18,040 nucleotides of DNA, from NCBI GenBank assembly GCA_050260255.1, contig JBLNBW010000226.1:1-18040 (forward strand). The letters are read 5' to 3'. The notes under the pieces are model-generated. The model was not told where the DNA came from and did not search any database. It saw only the letters and a list, made by a program, of their open reading frames with translations. Origin of the DNA: JAQGMV01 sp050260255. Lineage in GTDB: Bacteria > Pseudomonadota > Gammaproteobacteria > Burkholderiales > SG8-41. The translations under genes and the position numbers were made by a program. How positions within the stretch are numbered: the first letter of the stretch is position 1; every line of letters starts with the position of its first letter. Positions 7,736 to 14,675 of the stretch are shown in pieces.

Positions 7736-9187
7736 ATGAAGTGGGAAACCGTCATCGGGCTGGAAGTCCATGCCCAGCTCAACACCCGATCAAAGATATT
7801 CTCCGGCGCAGCGACTGCCTTCGGCGCGGAGCCCAACACGCAGGCGTGTGCGGTCGACGTGGCGCTCCCCGGCGTACTGCCGGTGCTCAATCGCGCGGCC
7901 GTCGAAAAGGCACTGCGGCTCGGGCTCGCAGTAGGCGCGACCATCAACATGCAATCGGTGTTTGCACGGAAGAATTATTTCTATCCCGATTTGCCGAAGG
8001 CCTACCAGATCAGCCAGTACGAGGTTCCGATCGTCGCGGGCGGGCAGCTCGATATATTGGTCGACGGCGCCGAGAAAACTGTACGTCTCACGCGCGCGCA
8101 TCTCGAAGAGGACGCCGGCAAGTCGCTGCACGAAGATTTCCACGGTGCGACCGGCATCGATCTCAACCGTGCCGGCACGCCTTTGCTCGAGATCGTCTCC
8201 GAGCCGGATATGCGCTCGGCGCAGGAAGCGGTCGCGTATGCGAAGGCCCTGCACGCGCTCGTGCGCTGGATCGACATCTGCGACGGCAACATGCAGGAAG
8301 GATCCTTCCGCTGCGATGCCAACGTATCGGTACGCCCCGTCGGTCAGGAAAAGTTCGGCACGCGCTGCGAGATCAAGAATCTCAATTCGTTCCGCTTTCT
8401 CGAGCGCGCCATCGAGTTCGAGGTGCGACGCCAGATCGAGCTGATCGAGGACGGCGGCACGGTGGTGCAGGAGACGCGCTTGTACGACCCGGACCGCGAC
8501 GAGACGCGCTCCATGCGCAGCAAGGAAGACGCTCACGACTACCGATACTTCCCGGATCCCGACCTGCTGCCGCTCGCGATCTCGGAAGATTGGCTTGCGC
8601 GCGTGCGCAACGAAATGCCCGAGCTGCCGCACGCGAAGCGCGATCGCTTCGTAAGCCAGTACGGACTGACGGCGTACGATGCGGCGTTGCTCACCGGCGC
8701 GCGCGATCTCGCCGACTACTTCGAGACCGCGGCAGCGGGCGCGGACGCGAAGAGGGGTAAGCTCGTCGCCAACTGGATCAGCGGCGCATTGAGCGCTCGA
8801 CTCAACGAGGGAGGCATCGAAGTGAACGCGAGCCGCATCTCGGCGCGCCAACTGCGCCGCCTGGTCGATCGCATTGCCGACGGCACGATCTCGGGCAAGA
8901 TCGCAAAAGACGTGTTCGATGCGATGTGGGCCGGAGAAGCGCAGGGCGACGATGCGGCGGACGCCCTCATCGCGGCGAAAGGGCTGAAACAGATCTCCGA
9001 TACCGGCGCGCTGGAGAAAATGGTGGACGAGGTGCTCGCCGCCCATCCGCAGCAGGTCGCCGACTACCGCAGCGGCAAGGAGAAGGCGTTCAATTCGCTG
9101 GTGGGGCAGGTGATGAAAGCCACCAAGGGCAAGGCGAATCCCCAGCAATTGTCGGAAATTCTGAAGCGCAAGCTCGCCCCAGGCTAG
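7736..9187 (+). CDS. gatB: Asp-tRNA(Asn)/Glu-tRNA(Gln) amidotransferase subunit B
   Basis: GatB is the kinase/amidotransferase subunit that activates the misacylated residue and receives ammonia from GatA. The protein of about 483 residues begins MKWETVIGLEVHAQLNT, the usual GatB N-terminus. I chose this ATG over an upstream in-frame GTG at 7724 because it fits the family start and a GGAG lies 11 nt before it. Other family motifs include YFYPDLPKAYQISQYE, HLEEDAGKS, NRAGTPLLEIVSEPD and a C-terminal tRNA-binding tail domain (about 330-483). The Cys pairs that bind zinc in some GatB proteins are mostly absent (TQACAVDVALPG has one Cys), so this is probably a zinc-less form. The 99-bp gap after gatA holds heptad element 3. 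Confidence 0.97.
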   Translation: MKWETVIGLEVHAQLNTRSKIFSGAATAFGAEPNTQACAVDVALPGVLPVLNRAAVEKALRLGLAVGATINMQSVFARKNYFYPDLPKAYQISQYEVPIVAGGQLDILVDGAEKTVRLTRAHLEEDAGKSLHEDFHGATGIDLNRAGTPLLEIVSEPDMRSAQEAVAYAKALHALVRWIDICDGNMQEGSFRCDANVSVRPVGQEKFGTRCEIKNLNSFRFLERAIEFEVRRQIELIEDGGTVVQETRLYDPDRDETRSMRSKEDAHDYRYFPDPDLLPLAISEDWLARVRNEMPELPHAKRDRFVSQYGLTAYDAALLTGARDLADYFETAAAGADAKRGKLVANWISGALSARLNEGGIEVNASRISARQLRRLVDRIADGTISGKIAKDVFDAMWAGEAQGDDAADALIAAKGLKQISDTGALEKMVDEVLAAHPQQVADYRSGKEKAFNSLVGQVMKATKGKANPQQLSEILKRKLAPG

Positions 9188-9190
9188 CGC

Positions 9191-9233
9191 GCGCCGGTGG
9201 AAGGGCGCACGCGAGGCTCACTTCTTCGTGAGC
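9191..9233. terminator. Convergent gene end with two small hairpins (gatB / DUF4124 gene)
   Basis: Between the gatB stop and the oppositely oriented DUF4124 gene lie only 30 bp. They contain GCGCC (9191-9195) / GGCGC (9204-9208), followed by a 6-bp perfect stem GCTCAC (9216-9221) / GTGAGC (9228-9233) that encloses the stop codon of the minus-strand gene. Neither is followed by a convincing T-run, so intrinsic termination is uncertain. No heptad repeat occurs here. Confidence 0.4.
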
Positions 9234-9868
9234 GTGGCGCCTCTCAGCTCCGCGTAGCGCTTCTTGTATTCGGCGTAGCGCGCCCGGATCTCTTCCTTTT
9301 CCTTTTCTTTGCCGGCGATCGTCTGCTCGATGCGCTTGATCTCGTCACCGGCTTTCGACATGTCGTCCCTCAGCACGTCGGTGCCGCCCTTCTTCGCTTT
9401 CTCCGCGGCGTCGAGCCGGCTCTTCGTATCCTTCTGCCGGTCGGTGGCGTTCTTCAGCGACACGCGCAGCTGGCTGAGCTGTCCTTCTATCGCTTGCAAG
9501 TCACGCTCGCGCTTCGCGTCGATCTCCGCTTCGTTGCTGAACGTGTTGAGGAGAGCGTTGTCCTGGCGCTTCTGCTCGGCAGCGCGGCGCTCGGCTTCCG
9601 CTTTCGCCTTGGCGGCTTCGTCGGCCTGAGCGCGCTGCCGCGCCTCCTCCTGGACCGAATCGGTCGATTTGCGCGTGACGCCCCGCTTGTCCAGTTCCTT
9701 GGTCGCGCTTTCCTGATACTCGGGCGGCACCGAGTCGCCGCACCCGATCACCTTGCCCGACTTGTCTTTCCAGCACACGATCTTCGCGGACGCTCCTGGC
9801 AGCGGCGCGGCGAGCATTACGGCGGCGCACACGATCGCGGACAGGGAAGCAGCATTCGTCTTATTCAT
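9218..9868 (-). CDS. Secreted DUF4124-type protein with long coiled coil
   Basis: Function unknown. The start at 9868 (ATG overlapping the pyrE stop by 8 bp, GGAG 9 nt upstream) gives 216 residues with a Sec signal peptide (1-28, cleavage likely after PGASA). A short DUF4124-like module follows (about 29-52, IVCWKDKSGKVIGCGDSVPP; the family usually reads W.D..G.VHYGD.PP). The rest (about 65-200) is charged Lys/Glu/Ala-rich sequence predicted to form a coiled coil, ending LRGATLTKK. A longer upstream start would lie inside pyrE and disrupt the signal peptide. DUF4124 proteins are common periplasmic proteins of Beta- and Gammaproteobacteria without a known role. Co-transcription with pyrE is likely from the overlap, but no functional link follows. 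Confidence 0.85.
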   Translation of the reverse strand: MNKTNAASLSAIVCAAVMLAAPLPGASAKIVCWKDKSGKVIGCGDSVPPEYQESATKELDKRGVTRKSTDSVQEEARQRAQADEAAKAKAEAERRAAEQKRQDNALLNTFSNEAEIDAKRERDLQAIEGQLSQLRVSLKNATDRQKDTKSRLDAAEKAKKGGTDVLRDDMSKAGDEIKRIEQTIAGKEKEKEEIRARYAEYKKRYAELRGATLTKK

Positions 9869-10514
9869 GGGCGGCGACTCCATAGCGCTCACGGTAGGCA
9901 TCGACGGCGCGCAGGTGCTCGGCCATCGCCGGGTCGGCGCGCAGGTAAGCGACGAGATCGTCGAGGTTGGCCACGCTCACCACAGGGGTGCCGTACTGTT
10001 CCGTGACTTCCTGCGTCGCGGACAGCTCACTGGTGCCGCGTTCCATCCGATCGAGCGCGATGACCACGCCGCACGGTACGGCCTGCGCTTCACGAATGAG
10101 CGCGACCGATTCACGCACCGACGTGCCGGCGGAAATCACGTCGTCGACGATCAGCACGCGGCCGGTGAGCGGCGCGCCTATCACTGTGCCGCCCTCGCCG
10201 TGGTCTTTCGCTTCCTTGCGGTTGAAGCTGTAGTCCACGTTGCGTCCGCTGTCCGAAAGGGCGATGGCGACCGCGGCGACGAGCGGTATGCCCTTGTATG
10301 CCGGACCGAACAGCATGTCGAATGCTATGCCCGACGACAAAATTGCTTTCGCGTAGAATTGCGCGAGCTGTTTCAGCGAGGCGCCGTCGTGGAACAGGCC
10401 CGCATTGAAGAAATACGGCGACAGGCGGCCCGCCTTGGTCTTGAACTCGCCGAATCGCAGGACGTTCTGCTGCACGGCGAAACGGATGAACTCGAGTCGA
10501 AAATCGGAAGGCAT
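9861..10514 (-). CDS. pyrE: Orotate phosphoribosyltransferase
   Basis: PyrE makes orotidine 5'-monophosphate from orotate and PRPP in pyrimidine synthesis. The 217 residues match the family length. The N-terminus FIRFAVQQNVLRFGEFKTKAGR with SPYFFNAGLF (33-41) is characteristic. The catalytic flexible loop NRKEAKDHGEGG (98-109) and the PRPP-binding motif VLIVDDVISAGTS (120-132) are intact. It is divergent from the exonuclease III gene over 70 bp that contain inverted repeats. No strong ribosome site is seen. Its stop overlaps the start of the DUF4124 gene. Confidence 0.97.
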   Translation of the reverse strand: MPSDFRLEFIRFAVQQNVLRFGEFKTKAGRLSPYFFNAGLFHDGASLKQLAQFYAKAILSSGIAFDMLFGPAYKGIPLVAAVAIALSDSGRNVDYSFNRKEAKDHGEGGTVIGAPLTGRVLIVDDVISAGTSVRESVALIREAQAVPCGVVIALDRMERGTSELSATQEVTEQYGTPVVSVANLDDLVAYLRADPAMAEHLRAVDAYRERYGVAAHE

Positions 10515-10530
10515 CTGAGCGGCGCTCGGG

Positions 10531-10565
10531 GAACGCAGCGTTCACCCGCGCCATTGCGGCGGGTG
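10531..10565. other. Inverted repeats in the pyrE/xth divergent region
   Basis: Two adjacent dyads: GAACG-CAG-CGTTC (10531-10543) and CACCCGC (10543-10549) / GCGGGTG (10559-10565) with a 9-nt loop. They sit 17 bp upstream of pyrE and 19 bp upstream of the exonuclease ATG. They could be a leader hairpin of pyrE mRNA or an operator. No T-tract follows, and I cannot identify promoter boxes here with confidence. Confidence 0.35.
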
Positions 10566-10584
10566 CAACGCGGAATTGTTATCG

Positions 10585-11370
10585 ATGCTTCGAATTATAA
10601 CGCTTAACCTCAATGGCATCCGCTCGGCGGGGCGCAAGGGATTCTTCGATTGGCTGGCCGCGAGCGGCGGCGACATCATCTGCGTGCAGGAGCTCAAAGC
10701 TCAATTGTGCGACATGGTCGAAGACATGCTCGCGCCCGCGGGCTACCACGGCTATTTCCATTGCGCCGAGAAGAAGGGTTACAGCGGCGTGGGCATTTAC
10801 ACGAAGCGCAAGCCGCAAGCGGTCGTCGAGGGGCTCGGCGTACCGGATATTGACGCCGAAGGCCGCTACCTGCGCGTCGACTACGCGGACTTGAGCGTCA
10901 TCTCGGTGTACCAACCATCCGGATCCAGCGGCGAAGAACGCCAGCGCATCAAGTTCGGCTTCATGGACCGCTTCTTCCCCCATCTCGGAAAGCTGCGCGC
11001 CGAGGGCAGGGAAATCGTGTTGTGCGGCGACTGGAACATCGCGCACAAGGAAATAGACCTCAAGAACTGGCGCGGTAACCGCAAGAACTCCGGATTCCTG
11101 CCGGAAGAGCGCGAGTGGCTGACGCGTGTCTTCGAGGAGCTGGGCTGGGTGGACGTGTTCCGCTGCGTCGACGACCGGCCCGAGCAGTACACCTGGTGGT
11201 CCAATCGCGGTCAGGCGTGGGCGAAGAACGTCGGATGGCGCATCGATTACCAGATCGCCACGCCCGGCATCGCGGCGAAGGCGAAGTCGTGCGCGATCTA
11301 CAAAGACGAACGATTCAGCGATCACGCGCCGCTCACGATCGATTACGACTACAAGCTGGGCGCGCGATGA
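10585..11370 (+). CDS. xth: Exodeoxyribonuclease III (AP endonuclease)
   Basis: An Mg-dependent DNA repair nuclease of the exonuclease III / APE1 family, cutting at abasic sites and trimming 3' ends. The protein of about 261 residues shows the family signatures in order: TLNLNGIRSAGRKGFFDWL at the N-terminus, CVQELKAQ with the metal-binding Glu near residue 36, GYSGVGIYTK near 65-73, CGDWNIAH with catalytic Asp and Asn near 148-150, and SDHAPLTIDYD with the Asp-His pair near 245. An in-frame TTG nine bases upstream is possible, but the ATG gives the normal N-terminus. The stop overlaps the downstream permease start by ATGA, implying translational coupling. Confidence 0.95.
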   Translation: MLRIITLNLNGIRSAGRKGFFDWLAASGGDIICVQELKAQLCDMVEDMLAPAGYHGYFHCAEKKGYSGVGIYTKRKPQAVVEGLGVPDIDAEGRYLRVDYADLSVISVYQPSGSSGEERQRIKFGFMDRFFPHLGKLRAEGREIVLCGDWNIAHKEIDLKNWRGNRKNSGFLPEEREWLTRVFEELGWVDVFRCVDDRPEQYTWWSNRGQAWAKNVGWRIDYQIATPGIAAKAKSCAIYKDERFSDHAPLTIDYDYKLGAR

Positions 11371-12638
11371 CGCCGTCGCCGTCTTCCGCCGCGCGCGCAC
11401 GACGGCCGAGCTGGTCGGAGACGCTGGCGGCGATCTTCAGCGGCCGCATGCTGCTCGCGCTGCTGATGGGTTTTGCATCGGGCCTGCCGCTGCTGCTTAC
11501 CGGGTCGGTGCTGCAGGCGTGGCTCAAGGACAGCGGGGTCGACTTGAAGGCGATCGGCCTGTTCGCGCTCGTGGGCCTGCCGTACACACTCAAGTTCCTG
11601 TGGTCGCCGCTGTTCGACCGCTACGCGCTGCCGCTCTTCGGCCGCAGGCGCGGCTGGCTGCTTATCGTTCAGCTCGCGCTTGCCGCTGCGCTCCTCGCGC
11701 TGAGCTACGCCGCGCCGACGCCGCACGATCTGCTGCCGATCTCCATCGCAGCGTTGCTGGTCGCGTTCTTTTCCGCGTCGCAGGACATCGTGATCGATGC
11801 GTATCGGCGGGAGAGCTTGCGCGAAGCCGAGCTTGGCCTCGGCTCCGCCCTGTACGTCAACGGTTACCGCGTAGGGATGCTGCTCGCCGGCGGCGGCGGG
11901 TTGATACTCGCCGACTGGAGCTCCTTCCCGATGATGTATCGGCTCATGGCGGGCTTTATGCTCGCGGTCATAGCCGTGACGCTCTACGCGCCCGAGCCGG
12001 CGCTGCCCGAAGGCAGGCCGCGCACGTTGATGGAAGCGGTATTCCTGCCGTTTCGCGACTACTTTACGCGCGATGGTGCCTGGCTCGCGCTCGCCTTCAT
12101 TCTGTTCTACAAGCACGGCGACACGATGGCCTCGGCGATGACCATCCCGTTCTATCTCGACCTCGGCTATTCGAAGACCGAGATCGGCGCGGTGGTGAAG
12201 CTGTTCGGCTTCTGGGCGACCATCGCGGGCGGCACGTTGGGCGGCGTCTGGATACTGCGCATCGGCATGGATCGGGCGCTCTGGCTGTTCGGCCTTGGCC
12301 AGATGCTGTCGACGCTCGGTTTTGCGGTGCTCGCCGGCCTGCCGCCCAGTGACGCCGCGTTGGCTACCGTGGTCGCGATCGAAAACTTCACGGGCGGACT
12401 CGGTACGGCGGCGTTCGTCGGCTTCATGGCGGCCCTCACGGACAAGCGCTTCACGGCTACTCAGTATGCGCTGCTGTCGAGCCTAATGGGCGTCCCGCGC
12501 GTGCTGGCTGCCGCGCCAACCGGATGGCTGGCCGCGACCATGGGCTGGACAGCGTTCTTCACATTCTGCGCGTTGATCGCGATACCGGGTCTCGTGCTGC
12601 TGCGGTGGGTGAGCAAGCTGCAAAGGCGTGAGTCGTGA
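11367..12638 (+). CDS. ampG: AmpG-type muropeptide MFS permease
   Basis: An inner-membrane major facilitator protein, likely importing GlcNAc-anhydroMurNAc peptides for wall recycling. The protein has 423 residues from an ATG overlapping the exonuclease stop and about 12 hydrophobic segments. AmpG-like motifs include GFASGLPLLLTGSVLQAWL, YTLKFLWSPLFDRYALP followed by GRRRGW, SASQDIVIDAYRRE, LFYKHGDTMASAMTIPFYLDLGYSKTEIG, and near the C-terminus TATQYALLSSLMGVPRV. An in-frame upstream extension lies inside the exonuclease gene and is rejected. The last residues (RRES) and TGA lie within the first two heptads of element 4, so the C-terminus may have been altered by that element. Substrate is inferred from family resemblance. 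Confidence 0.88.
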   Translation: MTPSPSSAARARRPSWSETLAAIFSGRMLLALLMGFASGLPLLLTGSVLQAWLKDSGVDLKAIGLFALVGLPYTLKFLWSPLFDRYALPLFGRRRGWLLIVQLALAAALLALSYAAPTPHDLLPISIAALLVAFFSASQDIVIDAYRRESLREAELGLGSALYVNGYRVGMLLAGGGGLILADWSSFPMMYRLMAGFMLAVIAVTLYAPEPALPEGRPRTLMEAVFLPFRDYFTRDGAWLALAFILFYKHGDTMASAMTIPFYLDLGYSKTEIGAVVKLFGFWATIAGGTLGGVWILRIGMDRALWLFGLGQMLSTLGFAVLAGLPPSDAALATVVAIENFTGGLGTAAFVGFMAALTDKRFTATQYALLSSLMGVPRVLAAAPTGWLAATMGWTAFFTFCALIAIPGLVLLRWVSKLQRRES

Positions 12639-12710
12639 TTAGTGAGTGATGATTCGTAGCGGCGCATCGCGCTGCGTGCACCGATTCACCACTCACTATT
12701 CACCATTCAC
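12628..12710. repeat. Heptad-repeat palindromic element 4 (between convergent ampG and metW)
   Basis: The left arm (12628-12655, plus strand) reads GTGAGTC, GTGATTA, GTGAGTG, ATGATTC. The right arm (12710-12683, minus strand) reads GTGAATG, GTGAATA, GTGAGTG, GTGAATC. The 27-nt centre is GC-rich. The unit differs from the other elements (GTGAnTn rather than GTGAGGA), but both arms share the variant and all eight units carry TGA at positions 2-4. The ampG stop codon is inside the second heptad. It fills most of the gap between two convergent genes, where a bidirectional terminator would be expected. Confidence 0.85.
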
Positions 12711-12724
12711 GAACGCGTGTTCGT
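12709..12724. other. Hairpin just downstream of metW
   Basis: ACGAAC (12709-12714) and GTTCGT (12719-12724) form a perfect 6-bp stem with the 4-nt loop GCGT. It shares one base with the metW stop codon (12724-12726) and abuts the outer edge of heptad element 4. There is no T-tract. Confidence 0.5.
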
Positions 12725-13332
12725 CACGCGGACGCGCTGCCGAAGTGGTACACCGCCAATGCCCCGAGCAGGTTGGGCCACAGGTGCACCGCGCGGCCGC
12801 GCGTGAGGACTTTGCTTTCGAGCACGCGTATGCGGCGCTCCGCGCAGAAGCGCTCGAAGTCGTCCACCGTGCAAAGATGCACGTTGGGCGTGTCGAACCA
12901 CTCGTACGGCATGTTTTCCGACACCGGCATGTGGCCGCGCAAGACCTGCAGCCGGTTCTTCCAGTAGCCGAAGTTGGGGAACGTGACGATGCCTTCGCGA
13001 CCGACGCGCAGCATCTCGCGAATGATGTGCTCGCTGTTCTTCACCGCCTGTATGGTCTGCGAGAGGACGACGTAATCGAACGAGTTGTCGGTGAAGTCCG
13101 CGAGCCCGCGCTCCAAGTCGCTCTGAATCACGCTGACGCCGTTCTTCACGCACGCAAGCACTTTGGTGTCGTCGATCTCGACGCCGCAGCCGGTGATCTT
13201 CCGGCGTTCTTTGAGGTACTTGAGCAGTGAGCCGTCCCCGCAGCCGAGATCGAGCACGCGCGACCCGGCCTTGATCCACGCGGCGATAGCGGCGAAGTCC
13301 GCCCGGCTGATGCCGTTGCCGTTATGGGTCAT
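12724..13332 (-). CDS. metW: Methionine biosynthesis protein MetW (class I methyltransferase fold)
   Basis: MetW is a SAM-methyltransferase-like protein encoded beside metX in many Proteobacteria; it is thought to support the MetX acyltransferase reaction, with its own chemistry unsettled. The 202 residues contain the SAM-binding loop VLDLGCGDGSLL (26-37), an acidic strand-2 end (GCGVEID), DYVVLSQTIQAV and the MetW-typical VTFPNFGYWKNRLQVL...MPVSENMPYEWFDTPN region. I chose the ATG at 13332, which overlaps the metX stop as ATGA with GGGAG 8 nt upstream, over an in-frame GTG at 13341. It is co-transcribed with metX, so the SAM-II riboswitch upstream should control both. Confidence 0.95.
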   Translation of the reverse strand: MTHNGNGISRADFAAIAAWIKAGSRVLDLGCGDGSLLKYLKERRKITGCGVEIDDTKVLACVKNGVSVIQSDLERGLADFTDNSFDYVVLSQTIQAVKNSEHIIREMLRVGREGIVTFPNFGYWKNRLQVLRGHMPVSENMPYEWFDTPNVHLCTVDDFERFCAERRIRVLESKVLTRGRAVHLWPNLLGALAVYHFGSASA

Positions 13333-14477
13333 GCCGAGCACTCCCGGGCGATGCGCTCGAAGTATGCGGCGACCAGGCGGTGATAGCGTGGATCGTCGAG
13401 CAGGAAAGCGTCGTGGCCGTGCGGCGCATCGATTTCGGCGTACGTCACGTCGCGGCGGTTGTCGAGCAGCGCTTTGACGATTTCGCGCGAGCGTTCGGGC
13501 GAGAAGCGCCAGTCGGTGGTGAACGACACGACGAGAAAGCCGGCCTTCGCCGGCGCGAGCGCGCGCGTGAGATTGCCGTCGTGCTCGAACGCGGGATCGA
13601 AATAATCTAGCACTTTGGTGATGCGCAAATAAGTGTTGGCATCGAAGTACTCGGCGAACTTGTTGCCCTGATGGCGCAAGTACGACTCGATCTCGAATTC
13701 GGTGTCGAACGTGTAGTTCACCTTGCCGTGCTTCAACTGCCGCCCGAACTTGCTCGCCATCTCGTCATCGGACAAGTACGTGATGTGGCCCACCATGCGC
13801 GCAACGCGCAATCCGCGCTTGGGCGTTGCGCCGTGCTCCTGGTAGTGGCCGCCGTAGAAGTCAGGATCGGTGATGATCGCCTGACGTGCGACTTCGTTGA
13901 AGGCGATGTTCTGCGCGGAAAGCTTGGGCGTGCACGCGATGATGACCGCGTGGCACAGGCGCTCCGGATACTGAATCGTCCACGCCAGGGCCTGCATGGC
14001 GCCCAGGCTGCCGCCCATCACCGCCGCGAAACGCTGGATGCCGAGGCGATCGGCGAGCCGCGCTTGCGCGGCGACCCAGTCCTCCACCGTGACGATAGGA
14101 AAGTCGCCGCCCCACGGCTTGCCGGTGCGCGGATTCACAGTGCGCGGCCCGGTCGAGCCGTGGCAGCCGCCGAGATTGTTCACACCGACGACGAAGAAGC
14201 GGTTGGTGTCGAGCGGCTTGCCGGGACCGATCATGTTGTCCCACCAGCCGACGTTGTCCGGGTCGTCGGCGTAACGGCCGGCGACGTGGTGCGAAGCATT
14301 GAGCGCGTGGCAGACCAGCACGGCATTCGACGCTTGCGCGTTCAACGCGCCGTACGTCTCGTAAACGAGGTCGTAGCCTTCGAGCACGGCGCCGCTTTTG
14401 AGGCGCAAGGACTCGTCGAACCGCGCGTGCTGCGGGGTAACGAAGCCTACCGATCGTTCGCTGCTGCTCCCGTCCAT
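13329..14477 (-). CDS. metX: Homoserine O-acyltransferase, MetX family
   Basis: This alpha/beta-hydrolase enzyme activates homoserine with acetyl-CoA or succinyl-CoA, the first committed step to methionine. Its 382 residues are the usual length. The catalytic triad is visible: Ser157 in MGGSLGAMQ, Asp322 in SFTTDWRFSP and His355 in APHGHDAFL. Other family segments are LVCHALNASHH, WWDNMIGPGKPLDTNRFFV and NLGGCHGSTGP. Many betaproteobacterial MetX enzymes are annotated as succinyltransferases (MetXS); I cannot decide the acyl donor from sequence alone. It is preceded by a consensus-like sigma-70 promoter, SAM-II riboswitch and terminator, and overlaps metW by ATGA. Confidence 0.96.
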   Translation of the reverse strand: MDGSSSERSVGFVTPQHARFDESLRLKSGAVLEGYDLVYETYGALNAQASNAVLVCHALNASHHVAGRYADDPDNVGWWDNMIGPGKPLDTNRFFVVGVNNLGGCHGSTGPRTVNPRTGKPWGGDFPIVTVEDWVAAQARLADRLGIQRFAAVMGGSLGAMQALAWTIQYPERLCHAVIIACTPKLSAQNIAFNEVARQAIITDPDFYGGHYQEHGATPKRGLRVARMVGHITYLSDDEMASKFGRQLKHGKVNYTFDTEFEIESYLRHQGNKFAEYFDANTYLRITKVLDYFDPAFEHDGNLTRALAPAKAGFLVVSFTTDWRFSPERSREIVKALLDNRRDVTYAEIDAPHGHDAFLLDDPRYHRLVAAYFERIARECSA

Positions 14478-14518
14478 GTCGGGCTACTTTCGTTCGTCAT
14501 GTGCCGAGTGCGCCGGGC

Positions 14519-14552
14519 AATAAAAAACCCGGCGACGCTTGCGCGGCCGGGT
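14519..14552 (-). terminator. Intrinsic terminator in the metX leader
   Basis: On the minus strand, ACCCGGC (14552-14546) pairs with GCCGGGT (14533-14527), 7 bp with an inner GCG/CGT extension, followed at once by a run of T (14527-14521). It lies between the SAM-II aptamer and metX, ending about 42 nt before the metX ATG. The position fits an attenuator used by the riboswitch. It cannot be the ptsI terminator alone, because the metX promoter lies between ptsI and this hairpin, although it could also stop ptsI read-through. Confidence 0.85.
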
Positions 14553-14570
14553 CTGGAGATACGTCTGATC

Positions 14571-14621
14571 TCTTTAGCCGGATTTATTACGCGCCCGCAA
14601 GCTGATATCAAATCGGCGCGA
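14571..14621 (-). ncRNA. SAM-II riboswitch upstream of metX-metW
   Basis: Read on the minus strand, the segment matches the SAM-II aptamer in order. P1 5' arm CGCGCC (14620-14615) pairs with GGCGCG (14595-14590). GATTT (14615-14611) in the loop pairs with AAATC (14585-14581) to form the pseudoknot. AATAAAT follows P1, and the conserved GCTAAA lies at 14578-14573. It resembles the published metX SAM-II sequence (TCGCGCTGATTTAACC...GCGCGTGATAAAT...GCTAAA) as I remember it. It begins about 14 nt after the promoter -10 box and precedes an intrinsic terminator, so SAM binding probably switches metX-metW off at transcription. A search with Rfam RF00521 would settle it. Confidence 0.85.
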
Positions 14622-14634
14622 TGGAACGGCGCTC

Positions 14635-14663
14635 AAATTACCCGCGCCGGACCGGGTTGTCAA
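14635..14663 (-). promoter_or_regulatory. Sigma-70 promoter of metX-metW
   Basis: On the minus strand, TTGACA (14663-14658), a perfect -35 box, is followed by a 17-bp spacer and TAATTT (14640-14635) as -10 box. Transcription would start near 14628, a few bases before the SAM-II aptamer. The -35 lies 13 bp past the ptsI stop, so metX has its own promoter despite following the PTS genes on the same strand. Confidence 0.75.
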
Positions 14664-14675
14664 ATAGCTGCGTCA

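Noticed and set aside
7790..9148. 452-codon minus-strand open frame opposite gatB
   Set aside because: Shadow of gatB; no motifs, and gatB is complete and conserved on the other strand.
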